In this document: positions 1-6,969 of the stretch, one piece after another | Layout of the letters: every line of letters starts with the position of its first letter | Numbering within the stretch: position 1 is the stretch's first letter | Source of the DNA: Pseudidiomarina sp. | Lineage (GTDB): Bacteria; Pseudomonadota; Gammaproteobacteria; Enterobacterales; Alteromonadaceae | Assembly: GCA_023260975.1 (NCBI GenBank) | Contig: JALQTK010000006.1 | Location: forward strand, 17,335-69,662 | Length of the DNA: 52,328 nucleotides | Reading direction: 5' to 3' | Position numbers and translations under genes: made by a program | The notes under the pieces: model-generated | The model's input: only the letters and a program-made list of their open reading frames with translations | What the model was told of the DNA's origin: nothing | Database searches by the model: none

Positions 1-292
1 AGGCTTGATGCATGAGTTCACGACCAACCCCTTGCCCACGTGCTAGCGGCGAACTCACTACGCGGCCAATGCGCGCTACGTTACTAAGTACCTCGGGTAA
101 AAATAGCCGAGCGCAAGCGACCATGTGCTGGTCGCTGTTATAGGCAAATAGGTGCCAAGCATATAAATCGTTACCATCGGCATCTAAATAAGCACAGGTT
201 TGCTCTACCACAAATACCTGTTGGCGCAGTTGCAGCAGGTCATAAAGCTCGCGGGTAGTGAGCTGATTAAATGGTTTAGCCTGCCAAATCAT
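1..292 (-). CDS. elaA: ElaA-type GNAT N-acetyltransferase (3' end beyond the window)
   Basis: This is the first 97 codons of a GNAT-fold acetyltransferase, which would transfer acetyl from acetyl-CoA to an amine; the substrate is unknown for this family. The visible part reads LRQQVFVVEQ near residue 25, the usual ElaA opening, and then RIGRVVSSPLARGQGVGREL, which is the acetyl-CoA pyrophosphate-binding loop (motif A, R/Q-x-x-G-x-G/A). The ATG overlaps the dam stop codon as ATGA, so the gene is probably translated by coupling to dam and is the last visible gene of the pil-aro-dam transcription unit. The C-terminal end lies off the left edge. The family call is from motif recall and fairly sure; the symbol follows E. 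coli ElaA. Confidence 0.8.
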   Translation of the reverse strand, partial: MIWQAKPFNQLTTRELYDLLQLRQQVFVVEQTCAYLDADGNDLYAWHLFAYNSDQHMVACARLFLPEVLSNVARIGRVVSSPLARGQGVGRELMHQA

Positions 293-1158
293 TGGGCTAA
301 TTTCCGTTGCGCCTGAGCCAGCGGTACCACATTGCTGGCCGCACTGGAGCTATAGAGCGCCAGTAACTCAGCGACTTTGCCACGCTTTGCACCATTTTGG
401 CTGATAAAGCGGGCTACTTGCAGGCTATGCAAGTTGGCATCGGCATACAGTAAGCGGGTTAATTCAGTATCATGATTACTAATCAATACCGGGATGTTGC
501 GCTTATGAGCGGTATGGGCAGCGCGCCGAGCGAGTTCGTGTTGATGCTCAAGACTGAAGCCGCTACTGGCATAGCTGGTGAAATTTGCGGTGGTGCTTAA
601 CGGTGCATAGGGTGGGTCGCAATAAATCACATCACCCTGCCGTGCGCGCCGAAATACTTTTTCAAAACTGAGGCAGGTAAAGCTGGCCCGCTGGGCTTTC
701 TCAGCAAAAAATTCAATTTCTGCTTGCGGAAAATACGGTCGTAAATATTGTCCAAACGGCACGTTGAATTGGCCACTACGATTGTAGCGACAAAGTCCGT
801 TATAGCCGTGGCGATTGAGGTATAAAAATAACAATGCGCGCTGGTAACGGTCGTTACTGCGGTTAAATTCAGCGCGCAAGGCATAGTAAGCCGCAGCATT
901 GTTATTGAGCGGTGAAAATAACGCCGCTGCATCGGTAATAAAGCCTTGTGGCTTGCGTTTAACAATGTTGAATAGATGAATTAAATCGGGGTTCACATCA
1001 TTCAGCAAGTAGCTTTCGAAGTTGCTGTTCAGAAATACCGAACCAGCTCCAACAAAGGGCTCAATAAGCCTTTCCCCGGCCGGTAACAGCCGATTAATTG
1101 GTTCCACTAGGGCAAATTTGCCGCCGGCCCATTTCAAGAACGCCCGATGCTTAGCCAT
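289..1158 (-). CDS. dam: DNA adenine methylase Dam
   Basis: Class D12 N6-adenine methyltransferase of 289 residues that methylates GATC sites, acting in mismatch repair, replication timing and gene regulation. Visible motifs are the S-adenosylmethionine loops AGGK (11-14) and PFVGAGSVF (about 34-42) and the catalytic DPPY at 181-184, followed by a typical Dam C-terminal half. The length is close to E. coli Dam (278). It overlaps the upstream aroB by 8 nt and the downstream elaA by 4 nt, so translation is likely coupled. In E. coli damX sits between aroB and dam; here it is absent. A phage or plasmid Dam is unlikely because the aroK-aroB-dam order is the chromosomal one. Confidence 0.95.
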   Translation of the reverse strand: MAKHRAFLKWAGGKFALVEPINRLLPAGERLIEPFVGAGSVFLNSNFESYLLNDVNPDLIHLFNIVKRKPQGFITDAAALFSPLNNNAAAYYALRAEFNRSNDRYQRALLFLYLNRHGYNGLCRYNRSGQFNVPFGQYLRPYFPQAEIEFFAEKAQRASFTCLSFEKVFRRARQGDVIYCDPPYAPLSTTANFTSYASSGFSLEHQHELARRAAHTAHKRNIPVLISNHDTELTRLLYADANLHSLQVARFISQNGAKRGKVAELLALYSSSAASNVVPLAQAQRKLAQ

Positions 1159-2248
1159 GACTCACAGCCAAAATTGCTTGGTATACCGCCTGCCAATCAG
1201 TGACTACACGCAGTTCGGCGGCACCAATAGCGGTTGGTAGCACTAAGCGCAGCTGCCCGGCTTTTACCTTTTTATCGCGTTGCATATAGCCCTGCCAACG
1301 TTCAATCGGCAGAGTCGGTGCCATGGTCGGTAAACCGCAGCGCCGCACCAGCGCAGTAATACGTTCAACATCAAGCTGTTGCAACTGGCCTTGCTGCAGC
1401 ATGTAGTGGCTAGCGATGATTATGCCTACCGCTACGGCCTCGCCATGGCGCCACTGGTGATAATCATGTGCCTCTATGGCATGACCAAAGGTATGACCGA
1501 GATTGAGTAGTGCTCGCACGCCTTGTTCGGTCTCATCGGCCGCAACAATGGCCGCTTTAATCGCACAACTGCGGGCGATAGCGTAACTTACCGCGGCGCC
1601 ATCACGAGCGACTAATTGGTCTGCTTGCTGCTCAAGCCAGTTGAAGAATTCGGCATCATAAATAATGCCATATTTGATTATTTCGGCGAGCCCGCAGGCA
1701 TAATCGCGGTCGCTGAGGGTGTGCAAACATTGATGGTCAATGAGTACGGCCTGGGGCTGATAAAAGGCGCCGATGAGGTTCTTACCGCCCGGATGATTGA
1801 CCGCAGTTTTACCGCCAACCGAGGAGTCGACTTGAGCTAACAGCGTGGTTGGAATTTGGTAAAAGCTGACGCCACGTTGATAGGTTGCCGCGACAAAGCC
1901 GGCAAGGTCGCCGACCACGCCGCCACCTAACGCAATAATCGCACAATCACGGTTAAAGCCCTGTGCAATCAGGGTATCCATGACCTCGGTATAGTGTTGT
2001 AGGCTTTTGTATTGCTCGCCGTCACCGATCAGGTGCACCACCAGCTGATGAGCAGCGAGTGCCTGTTGCAGAGCAGGTAAATAAAGTTTTGCCACGGTCG
2101 CATTGGAAATCACCAATAGCTGTTTTGGTAGCGCAGGGAAATGCGTGGTGAGTTGAGTGAGTAGCTGACTACCGATAATGATTGGATAACTGCGCTCATG
2201 CAAACCCACGGTAACAACCTGATCTATCTGTTGCGTGGAATTATGCAT
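1151..2248 (-). CDS. aroB: 3-dehydroquinate synthase
   Basis: AroB (365 aa) converts DAHP to 3-dehydroquinate, the second step of the shikimate pathway, using NAD and a divalent metal in the cytoplasm. The NAD-binding GGGVVGDLAGF loop is near residue 107, and the metal ligands are seen as the glutamate in LAEIIKYG and the histidines of LLNLGHTFGHA and WRHGEA. The length matches the family. The gene starts 15 nt after the aroK stop and overlaps dam by 8 nt at its end, so aroK-aroB-dam behave as one unit. Nothing in the sequence is unusual. Confidence 0.97.
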   Translation of the reverse strand: MHNSTQQIDQVVTVGLHERSYPIIIGSQLLTQLTTHFPALPKQLLVISNATVAKLYLPALQQALAAHQLVVHLIGDGEQYKSLQHYTEVMDTLIAQGFNRDCAIIALGGGVVGDLAGFVAATYQRGVSFYQIPTTLLAQVDSSVGGKTAVNHPGGKNLIGAFYQPQAVLIDHQCLHTLSDRDYACGLAEIIKYGIIYDAEFFNWLEQQADQLVARDGAAVSYAIARSCAIKAAIVAADETEQGVRALLNLGHTFGHAIEAHDYHQWRHGEAVAVGIIIASHYMLQQGQLQQLDVERITALVRRCGLPTMAPTLPIERWQGYMQRDKKVKAGQLRLVLPTAIGAAELRVVTDWQAVYQAILAVSHG

Positions 2249-2263
2249 AAGCGCCTCCGCGGC

Positions 2264-2782
2264 CTATAAGCCGATTTTTTCGATAATCTCGTCAATCACA
2301 ACTTTAGTGCTTTGTTCATCGGTGCGAACCACGATGTCGGCTATTTCTTCATACAGCGCATTGCGTGAATCGGCTAACTCTTCTAACACTTCACGCGGAT
2401 TTTCGGCCTCGGCAATCAGTGGCCGGCGTTTATCACGCTGGGTGCGCGCCAATTGCTTATCAATCGTGGTTTGCAGATACACCACAATACCACGGGCAGA
2501 TAACCGATTACGACTCTCTTTACTGAGAATCGATCCGCCGCCGGTAGCGAGCACGATGCCGGTGTTTTCGGTTAGCTCCTCAATCACTTTTTCTTCGCGC
2601 TGACGAAAGCCTTGTTCACCCTCAAGTTCAAATACCCAGGCGATATCGGCGCCGGTGCGACGTTCAATTTCAGTATCAGAATCAAAGAATTCAAGGTGGA
2701 GTTGGCGGGCTAGTTGCCTGCCGATGGTACTTTTACCGGCACCCATAGGGCCGATCAGAAAGATATTACGTTTTTCAGCCAT
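2264..2782 (-). CDS. aroK: Shikimate kinase I
   Basis: AroK (172 aa) phosphorylates shikimate at the 3-hydroxyl with ATP, the fifth step of aromatic amino acid synthesis. The Walker A loop GPMGAGKST lies at about residues 11-19, the shikimate-binding acidic DSDTEIE follows, and a glycine-rich ATGGGS loop sits mid-protein. Length equals the E. coli enzyme (173). It is the first gene of the aroK-aroB-dam group and is separated from the upstream pilQ by 126 nt that hold a long-range inverted repeat, so it may have its own promoter there or be read through from the pil operon. Confidence 0.96.
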   Translation of the reverse strand: MAEKRNIFLIGPMGAGKSTIGRQLARQLHLEFFDSDTEIERRTGADIAWVFELEGEQGFRQREEKVIEELTENTGIVLATGGGSILSKESRNRLSARGIVVYLQTTIDKQLARTQRDKRRPLIAEAENPREVLEELADSRNALYEEIADIVVRTDEQSTKVVIDEIIEKIGL

Positions 2783-2809
2783 AGTGTTGCTTTACTTCAC
2801 TCAATTAAC

Positions 2810-2896
2810 TAGCTGTGACTCACGGAATCCGGAGTGTCTGGTGACCTTCCTTAACCCAACGAAAAAAAGATGGGCGATTATCGCAAGTCACAGCTA
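2810..2896. repeat. 11-bp inverted repeat spanning the pilQ-aroK gap
   Basis: The arms TAGCTGTGACT (2810-2820) and AGTCACAGCTA (2886-2896) are exact reverse complements 65 nt apart, almost the full width of the pilQ-aroK gap. No T-tract follows the distal arm on the minus strand, so it is not a standard intrinsic terminator. It could fold in the pilQ-aroK read-through RNA or act as paired protein sites. Confidence 0.5.
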
Positions 2897-2908
2897 TTTA
2901 CGCAAGGA

Positions 2909-4228
2909 TTACGGCACCGCGTTAACAATTCGTGGAGTCACGAAAATGAGTAGTTCGCGCTTCTCGTTAATCCGGCTTTCATTGCGGAATAGCACGCCAA
3001 CATAGGGAATATCGCCGAGCAGCGGCACTTTTTGAATAGTATTTAAGATTTGCTGCTGATAAATACCACCCAACACAATGGTTTGCCCATTTTCTATGAG
3101 TACCTGAGTACCGATTTCTTGGGTATCAATCGATACGGCTGGGCCGGTGGGCGTGGTTACTGTTTCACCACGGGTATTTTGGGTAATGAAAAGGTCCATG
3201 ATAACGCGGTTGTCTGGGGTAATTTGTGGTGTGACGCGCAGCCCCAGCACGGCCTTTTTAAATTTCACCGAGGTTGCTCCTGAACTTGCGCTTTCCACAT
3301 AGGGAATGTCAGTACCTTGTTCAATGTAAGCTTGTTTTTGGTTTGCTGTAGTAATTCGCGGGCTAGCAATGATTTCGCCTTTGCCTTCGCGTTCTAGTGC
3401 CGATAGCTCCAGATCAAGCAATCTGCCATCTGCCAACTTAGCCACCTGCATACCCATGCTGGCAGCCGCTGTCGAGGCCGGTAGGTTGATAGTAAAGGTG
3501 CTGGCGCCAGTGATTTGAGCGTCGCCTAGCGCAGCTGAGCTGTCATCATTGAAGCCGATACCCCAGCGAATACCAAGGTCGTCACTGACGTTATCGCGTA
3601 CCGTGACCATGCGTGCTTCAATTACTACTTGGCGCGCTGGCACATCGAGAACGGTTATCATGGTTTTCAGGTCATTAATTTGCGCAGCGGTATCACGAAC
3701 GAGCAAGATATTGGTGCGCTCATCAACGCTCACCGCACCCTGCTGGGATAATAAATCAGCGCGCTCGGTACGTAAAATTGCCGCAATTTCCGACGCTTTG
3801 GCGTAGTTAATTTGGATATACGCCGACTCCAAAGGTGCTAATTCGCTCATCCGCTTGCTTGCTTCGAGTTGCTGCTGTTCACGCTGTGCCAGCTCGGTTG
3901 CTGGCGCTACTAGCAGAATAGAGTCATCAATACGACTCGCTAAACCTTTGACTTGCAGTATGGTTTGCAATGCTCGCTGCCACGGCACGTTATCTAAACG
4001 CAAGGTGATGTTGCCGCTGACCGATTCATTGGCGACCAAGTTCAGCTGGTTTTCGTCAGCGAGAATTTGCAATAACTGGCGTACCGGCACGTCTTGGAAA
4101 TTCAGTGAAATTGGTTTTTCCAGATCGGCGCCATGATCTGCAGTATCAGCGGCACTATCAGCGGCACTATCAGCGGTGATTGGCGCAAGTAGTGCGAGCC
4201 ACAGCAGCACAGCTAGCTGGTTCATCAT
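2909..4228 (-). CDS. pilQ: Type IV pilus secretin PilQ, short HofQ/ComE-like form
   Basis: Outer-membrane secretin through which the type IV pilus is extruded (or DNA taken up). The 439-residue protein has a signal peptide, a low-complexity SAAD repeat just after it, an STN/N0 domain (about 38-95, SLNFQDVPVRQLLQILA), an N1-type secretin domain (about 135-205) and the C-terminal secretin channel (about 260-435, ending EKRELLIFVTPRIV). PilQ proteins of pilus-rich species are near 700 residues with N-terminal AMIN domains; those are absent, so the size resembles E. coli HofQ or Haemophilus ComE. It ends the pilMNOPQ operon; its start shares one base with the pilP stop (TAATG). Function in piliation versus DNA uptake cannot be told from sequence. 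Confidence 0.92.
   Translation of the reverse strand: MMNQLAVLLWLALLAPITADSAADSAADTADHGADLEKPISLNFQDVPVRQLLQILADENQLNLVANESVSGNITLRLDNVPWQRALQTILQVKGLASRIDDSILLVAPATELAQREQQQLEASKRMSELAPLESAYIQINYAKASEIAAILRTERADLLSQQGAVSVDERTNILLVRDTAAQINDLKTMITVLDVPARQVVIEARMVTVRDNVSDDLGIRWGIGFNDDSSAALGDAQITGASTFTINLPASTAAASMGMQVAKLADGRLLDLELSALEREGKGEIIASPRITTANQKQAYIEQGTDIPYVESASSGATSVKFKKAVLGLRVTPQITPDNRVIMDLFITQNTRGETVTTPTGPAVSIDTQEIGTQVLIENGQTIVLGGIYQQQILNTIQKVPLLGDIPYVGVLFRNESRINEKRELLIFVTPRIVNAVP
4141..4176. repeat. Three tandem in-frame 12-bp repeats inside pilQ
   Basis: CAGTATCAGCGG, CACTATCAGCGG and CACTATCAGCGG lie head to tail; the last two are identical and the first differs at one base. On the coding (minus) strand each unit encodes the four residues of an SAAD repeat, placed immediately after the signal peptide region of PilQ. 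Gain or loss of a unit by slippage would keep the frame. Confidence 0.85.
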
Positions 4229-4782
4229 TAAAAACTCCTTGGCGAAAGACTGAGGTTTAGTTCGACATCAGCTTGCTGCCAACAGCCGTCAGCGCGGCGA
4301 AGCCACTCGCGGATGGTCAGTTTTTGTCGCTCTAATGTAATCACACGACCATAACTCGCGCCGATATAATCGCCCTCAGCGACTCGATGTAAACGCCCGT
4401 CTTCACTGATGACGAGGGCGATGTCAGAACCATTGGCAGTGGTTAGGGTGCCGATGAAGGTTAATTGGTCGAGCGCGAAATTCTCTAACCCATGATGGTG
4501 GCGTGGTAAATCAGGCTGTTCGCAGGCCAATCGATGGTTACTGTTGCGTTCGAGTTGAGTTAGGCCTGCTTCAAAGGGGTTGCGATACTGTTCGCCATGA
4601 TAGGGCATCTGAGTTAACAGCTGGGATGACTCTAGTAGCTCAGGCCGCGGTGCAGTAGCTGCCGCGGGAGTGCCTTGTAGCGCTGCTATATACGCTTCAA
4701 GATCGTTAACTTGGGGGGTATGACAGGCGTTAAGAAAAACGCTTCCAGTCATCATCAATACGATAGTAGGTTGCGCTTTCAC
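4228..4782 (-). CDS. pilP: Type IV pilus assembly lipoprotein PilP
   Basis: PilP (184 aa) is the inner-membrane lipoprotein linking the PilN/PilO platform to the PilQ secretin through the periplasm. The N-terminus has a hydrophobic stretch ending in the lipobox LNAC, with the lipid-modified cysteine at residue 20. The middle shows the family pattern RNPFEAG, and the C-terminal half carries the beta-rich FIGTL...VAEGDYIG...ITL region seen in PilP. The gene overlaps pilO by 4 nt at its start and pilQ by 1 nt at its end, which fits strict translational coupling and equimolar assembly of the alignment subcomplex. Confidence 0.92.
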   Translation of the reverse strand: MKAQPTIVLMMTGSVFLNACHTPQVNDLEAYIAALQGTPAAATAPRPELLESSQLLTQMPYHGEQYRNPFEAGLTQLERNSNHRLACEQPDLPRHHHGLENFALDQLTFIGTLTTANGSDIALVISEDGRLHRVAEGDYIGASYGRVITLERQKLTIREWLRRADGCWQQADVELNLSLSPRSF

Positions 4783-5369
4783 GGCTGCGCTCGTAAGGTT
4801 TGTCGATGATAGGTTTCGGCGCTGATTGAGAGGCTTAAATGACCATTATGGTGAGAGCGCTTAAGGTTAAAATCGGTCACGCTAATGATCTGATCAAGAC
4901 CACTCAACTTGCTCAAAAAGCTGCCGATTTGATGATAGTTTCCGGCCAGTTTCATACGCATCGGTAAGGCAGTATAAAACTCCCGCGGCTGCGGTGTAAC
5001 CCATTCGATACGGTCAAATATGAGACCACTTTGCCTGCCGATGGCGGTGCTCTGTTCAATCAGCGTTGGTGTTTCATTATCGCTTGGCAACCTGACTAAC
5101 AAGGCCGCCAGATCAGCGCCGAGTTGACTCAGCTGGTACCGCTGTCTCGGTAAATCCGCTACGCTTTGGTACTTGCTGCGGTAGTCATTGCGCAGCGACG
5201 TCTCCAGCGTTTGCTCGCGCTGATAGCTGTTCATGGCATCAGCAATGATGAAGGAATGGCCGAGCCAAAGCACGCTCGCTGCCATGATAACTAGCGCAGC
5301 GATGCGTAACGGTGTTGGCCAAAAGGGCAGTTCGCTGATATCCAAGTCATTCCAACTGAGCTCGCTCAT
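4779..5369 (-). CDS. pilO: Type IV pilus inner-membrane platform protein PilO
   Basis: PilO (196 aa) pairs with PilN to form the inner-membrane alignment complex of the pilus machine. A short cytoplasmic N-terminus is followed by one membrane span (about residues 23-45, RIAALVIMAASVLWLGHSFI), then a coiled-coil with many Q, R and L residues and a ferredoxin-like periplasmic core with the usual KLAGNYHQIGSFLSKLSGL pattern. Starts and stops overlap pilN and pilP by 4 nt each. Length is close to that of other PilO proteins. Identity is supported by both motif and position. Confidence 0.92.
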   Translation of the reverse strand: MSELSWNDLDISELPFWPTPLRIAALVIMAASVLWLGHSFIIADAMNSYQREQTLETSLRNDYRSKYQSVADLPRQRYQLSQLGADLAALLVRLPSDNETPTLIEQSTAIGRQSGLIFDRIEWVTPQPREFYTALPMRMKLAGNYHQIGSFLSKLSGLDQIISVTDFNLKRSHHNGHLSLSISAETYHRQTLRAQP

Positions 5370-5920
5370 AGCGACGGTCCCTGGCTGATTCCGACAATAA
5401 CCGTAAAGGTACTTGCAACTTCACCCTCCACGTCGTCGGTACTGACCAGTTGACGAATATCGGCCTGCTCGAACTGTGGTGAGGCATTCAATAGGCGTAA
5501 AAATTCTGCCACCTGGTGATTGGCTGCACTCTGCCCGTGAAGGGTCAGTACGCGGTCTTTTTTGTCGACACTGATGAGCACAATGCCACCCGGTGTGCGG
5601 GCAGCTAGTTCATTAAAGATAGCGATGGCAGTGGTACCATCATGATGCAGCTGGTGAATCAATTTTATGCGGTTGCTGACTTGATCGTGCTGCTCAGTAA
5701 TTTCAGTGAGTTCAGCTAGTTGGTTGTCGAGCAGGCTAATTTGTTGCTGTAAATAACGATTACGATGGCTTTGCTGCTGCTGCAACGCACTGATACTGAA
5801 GTAGGCAACAAGAATAACTGCCGTAGTGACGCCAATAACCGCAGCGATATGCCGATAAAACCGCTGCTTAGTGCGCTGTTGCTCGGTTTCACGCCAGGGC
5901 AGCAAGTTTACCTGTGCCAT
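5366..5920 (-). CDS. pilN: Type IV pilus assembly protein PilN
   Basis: PilN (184 aa) begins with the diagnostic VNLLPWRE motif, the cytoplasmic tail that docks into PilM. A single membrane span follows (about residues 25-47), then a coiled coil (QQQISLLDNQLAELTEI) and a periplasmic fold that pairs with PilO. The gene overlaps pilM by 13 nt and pilO by 4 nt. Nothing is missing compared with the family. Confidence 0.93.
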   Translation of the reverse strand: MAQVNLLPWRETEQQRTKQRFYRHIAAVIGVTTAVILVAYFSISALQQQQSHRNRYLQQQISLLDNQLAELTEITEQHDQVSNRIKLIHQLHHDGTTAIAIFNELAARTPGGIVLISVDKKDRVLTLHGQSAANHQVAEFLRLLNASPQFEQADIRQLVSTDDVEGEVASTFTVIVGISQGPSL

Positions 5921-6879
5921 GGTACAAAACTTCGCAGCGCCAAGCCCATAGCGACAACAAAAATCGGCCCTTGCTGCTGATGCTGGCTCAACCGCTCAGG
6001 TAGCGCAAAATGTTCGAATGGGTTCAATACCACAACCGGCAGGTTTATTTGCTGACCAACAGCTTCCGCTAGTTGCGGTAAGGTTGCCGCCGTGTTTATC
6101 ATCACCAAGCCGGCCAGCGGTTGGTTGCCAGAGTGACTCTGCAGCATATCGATACGACTGGTTATTTCATCGACCACAGCGGCGATACAAACAGCACCTA
6201 TTGCGTTACGATTGTGGCGTTCGGTAAAGCTGATTTCAGCATGCTCTATGACCATCAGTTGCAGCGTTTCAGCACCCATATCGAGGACGACGATTGGGTA
6301 TGGGCTAGCAGAAATTTCAGGCGCTAAATGCGGTAGTAAGTGGTTACACACCCGCAACATTGCTTGACTATTGACATCCATCACCAGGGTTTCAAACCCA
6401 GCACGCTCAAGTGCTTGTATGCGGCTATCAACACTCAGGGTTCGGCTTGCGGTGAGTAAAATACGCTGCTGATCTGGCGTGCCAATATCCGCACCCAAAC
6501 TCTCAAAGTCATAGCAAACCTCAGCACTCGGCAACGGCATCAGTGTCTCTACTTCGGCTTCTAGTTTTTCCGCTATGGCAGCGTCGGTTAAATCAGCTGA
6601 CATGAATAGCTGCTTGGAGGCGACTTGGCTAGTTGGTAGCGCGGCAACTACCTGATGCATTGATGTGGTGATTCGCTTGCGTAGCTGTTCAAGTGCTTTA
6701 ACCAGCGCTGCTAAATCACTGACCTGGTCATCAACGATCACCAAATTAGGTAATTGTACGGTGGCCAAGCCAGTTACAGTGTAACCATCTGCGTTGGCGA
6801 GTAATTCAACCGCATGAATGGCATCACCCGCGATATCGATACCCAGTGCCCGTTTTGTGGCGAAACCAAAGCGTTGCAT
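5908..6879 (-). CDS. pilM: Type IV pilus assembly ATPase-like protein PilM
   Basis: PilM (323 aa) is an actin-like (FtsA-fold) cytoplasmic protein that binds the PilN tail. It shows the nucleotide-binding LGIDIAGDAIHAVEL start, the VVLDMGAETLQLMVIE phosphate loop and the C-terminal NPFEHF segment of the family. The frame is open 24 codons further upstream, but the ATG at 6879 is preferred because GGGAG lies 7 nt before it and the protein then begins with the conserved MQRFGFATKRALGIDI. It is first in pilMNOPQ and diverges from mrcA with about 90 nt between them. Confidence 0.93.
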   Translation of the reverse strand: MQRFGFATKRALGIDIAGDAIHAVELLANADGYTVTGLATVQLPNLVIVDDQVSDLAALVKALEQLRKRITTSMHQVVAALPTSQVASKQLFMSADLTDAAIAEKLEAEVETLMPLPSAEVCYDFESLGADIGTPDQQRILLTASRTLSVDSRIQALERAGFETLVMDVNSQAMLRVCNHLLPHLAPEISASPYPIVVLDMGAETLQLMVIEHAEISFTERHNRNAIGAVCIAAVVDEITSRIDMLQSHSGNQPLAGLVMINTAATLPQLAEAVGQQINLPVVVLNPFEHFALPERLSQHQQQGPIFVVAMGLALRSFVPWHR

Positions 6880-6902
6880 AAATTTCTCCCAGCAATTAAG
6901 TA

Positions 6903-6932
6903 TTATCAATCTGCACGTTAACTTTCTATAAT
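6903..6932 (+). promoter_or_regulatory. Possible sigma-70 promoter of mrcA
   Basis: TTATCA (6903-6908) and a perfect TATAAT (6927-6932) are separated by 18 bp, pointing toward mrcA. The -35 hexamer matches only 4 of 6 bases, so the call rests on the -10 box and its position in the pilM/mrcA divergent gap. Confidence 0.45.
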
Positions 6933-6969
6933 AGGTAGTGATTGGTAACAACTGCCCAAGGTGCCTCTG

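Noticed and set aside
627-965. A 112-codon minus-strand frame inside dam
   Set aside because: It is another frame of dam and has no recognisable motif.
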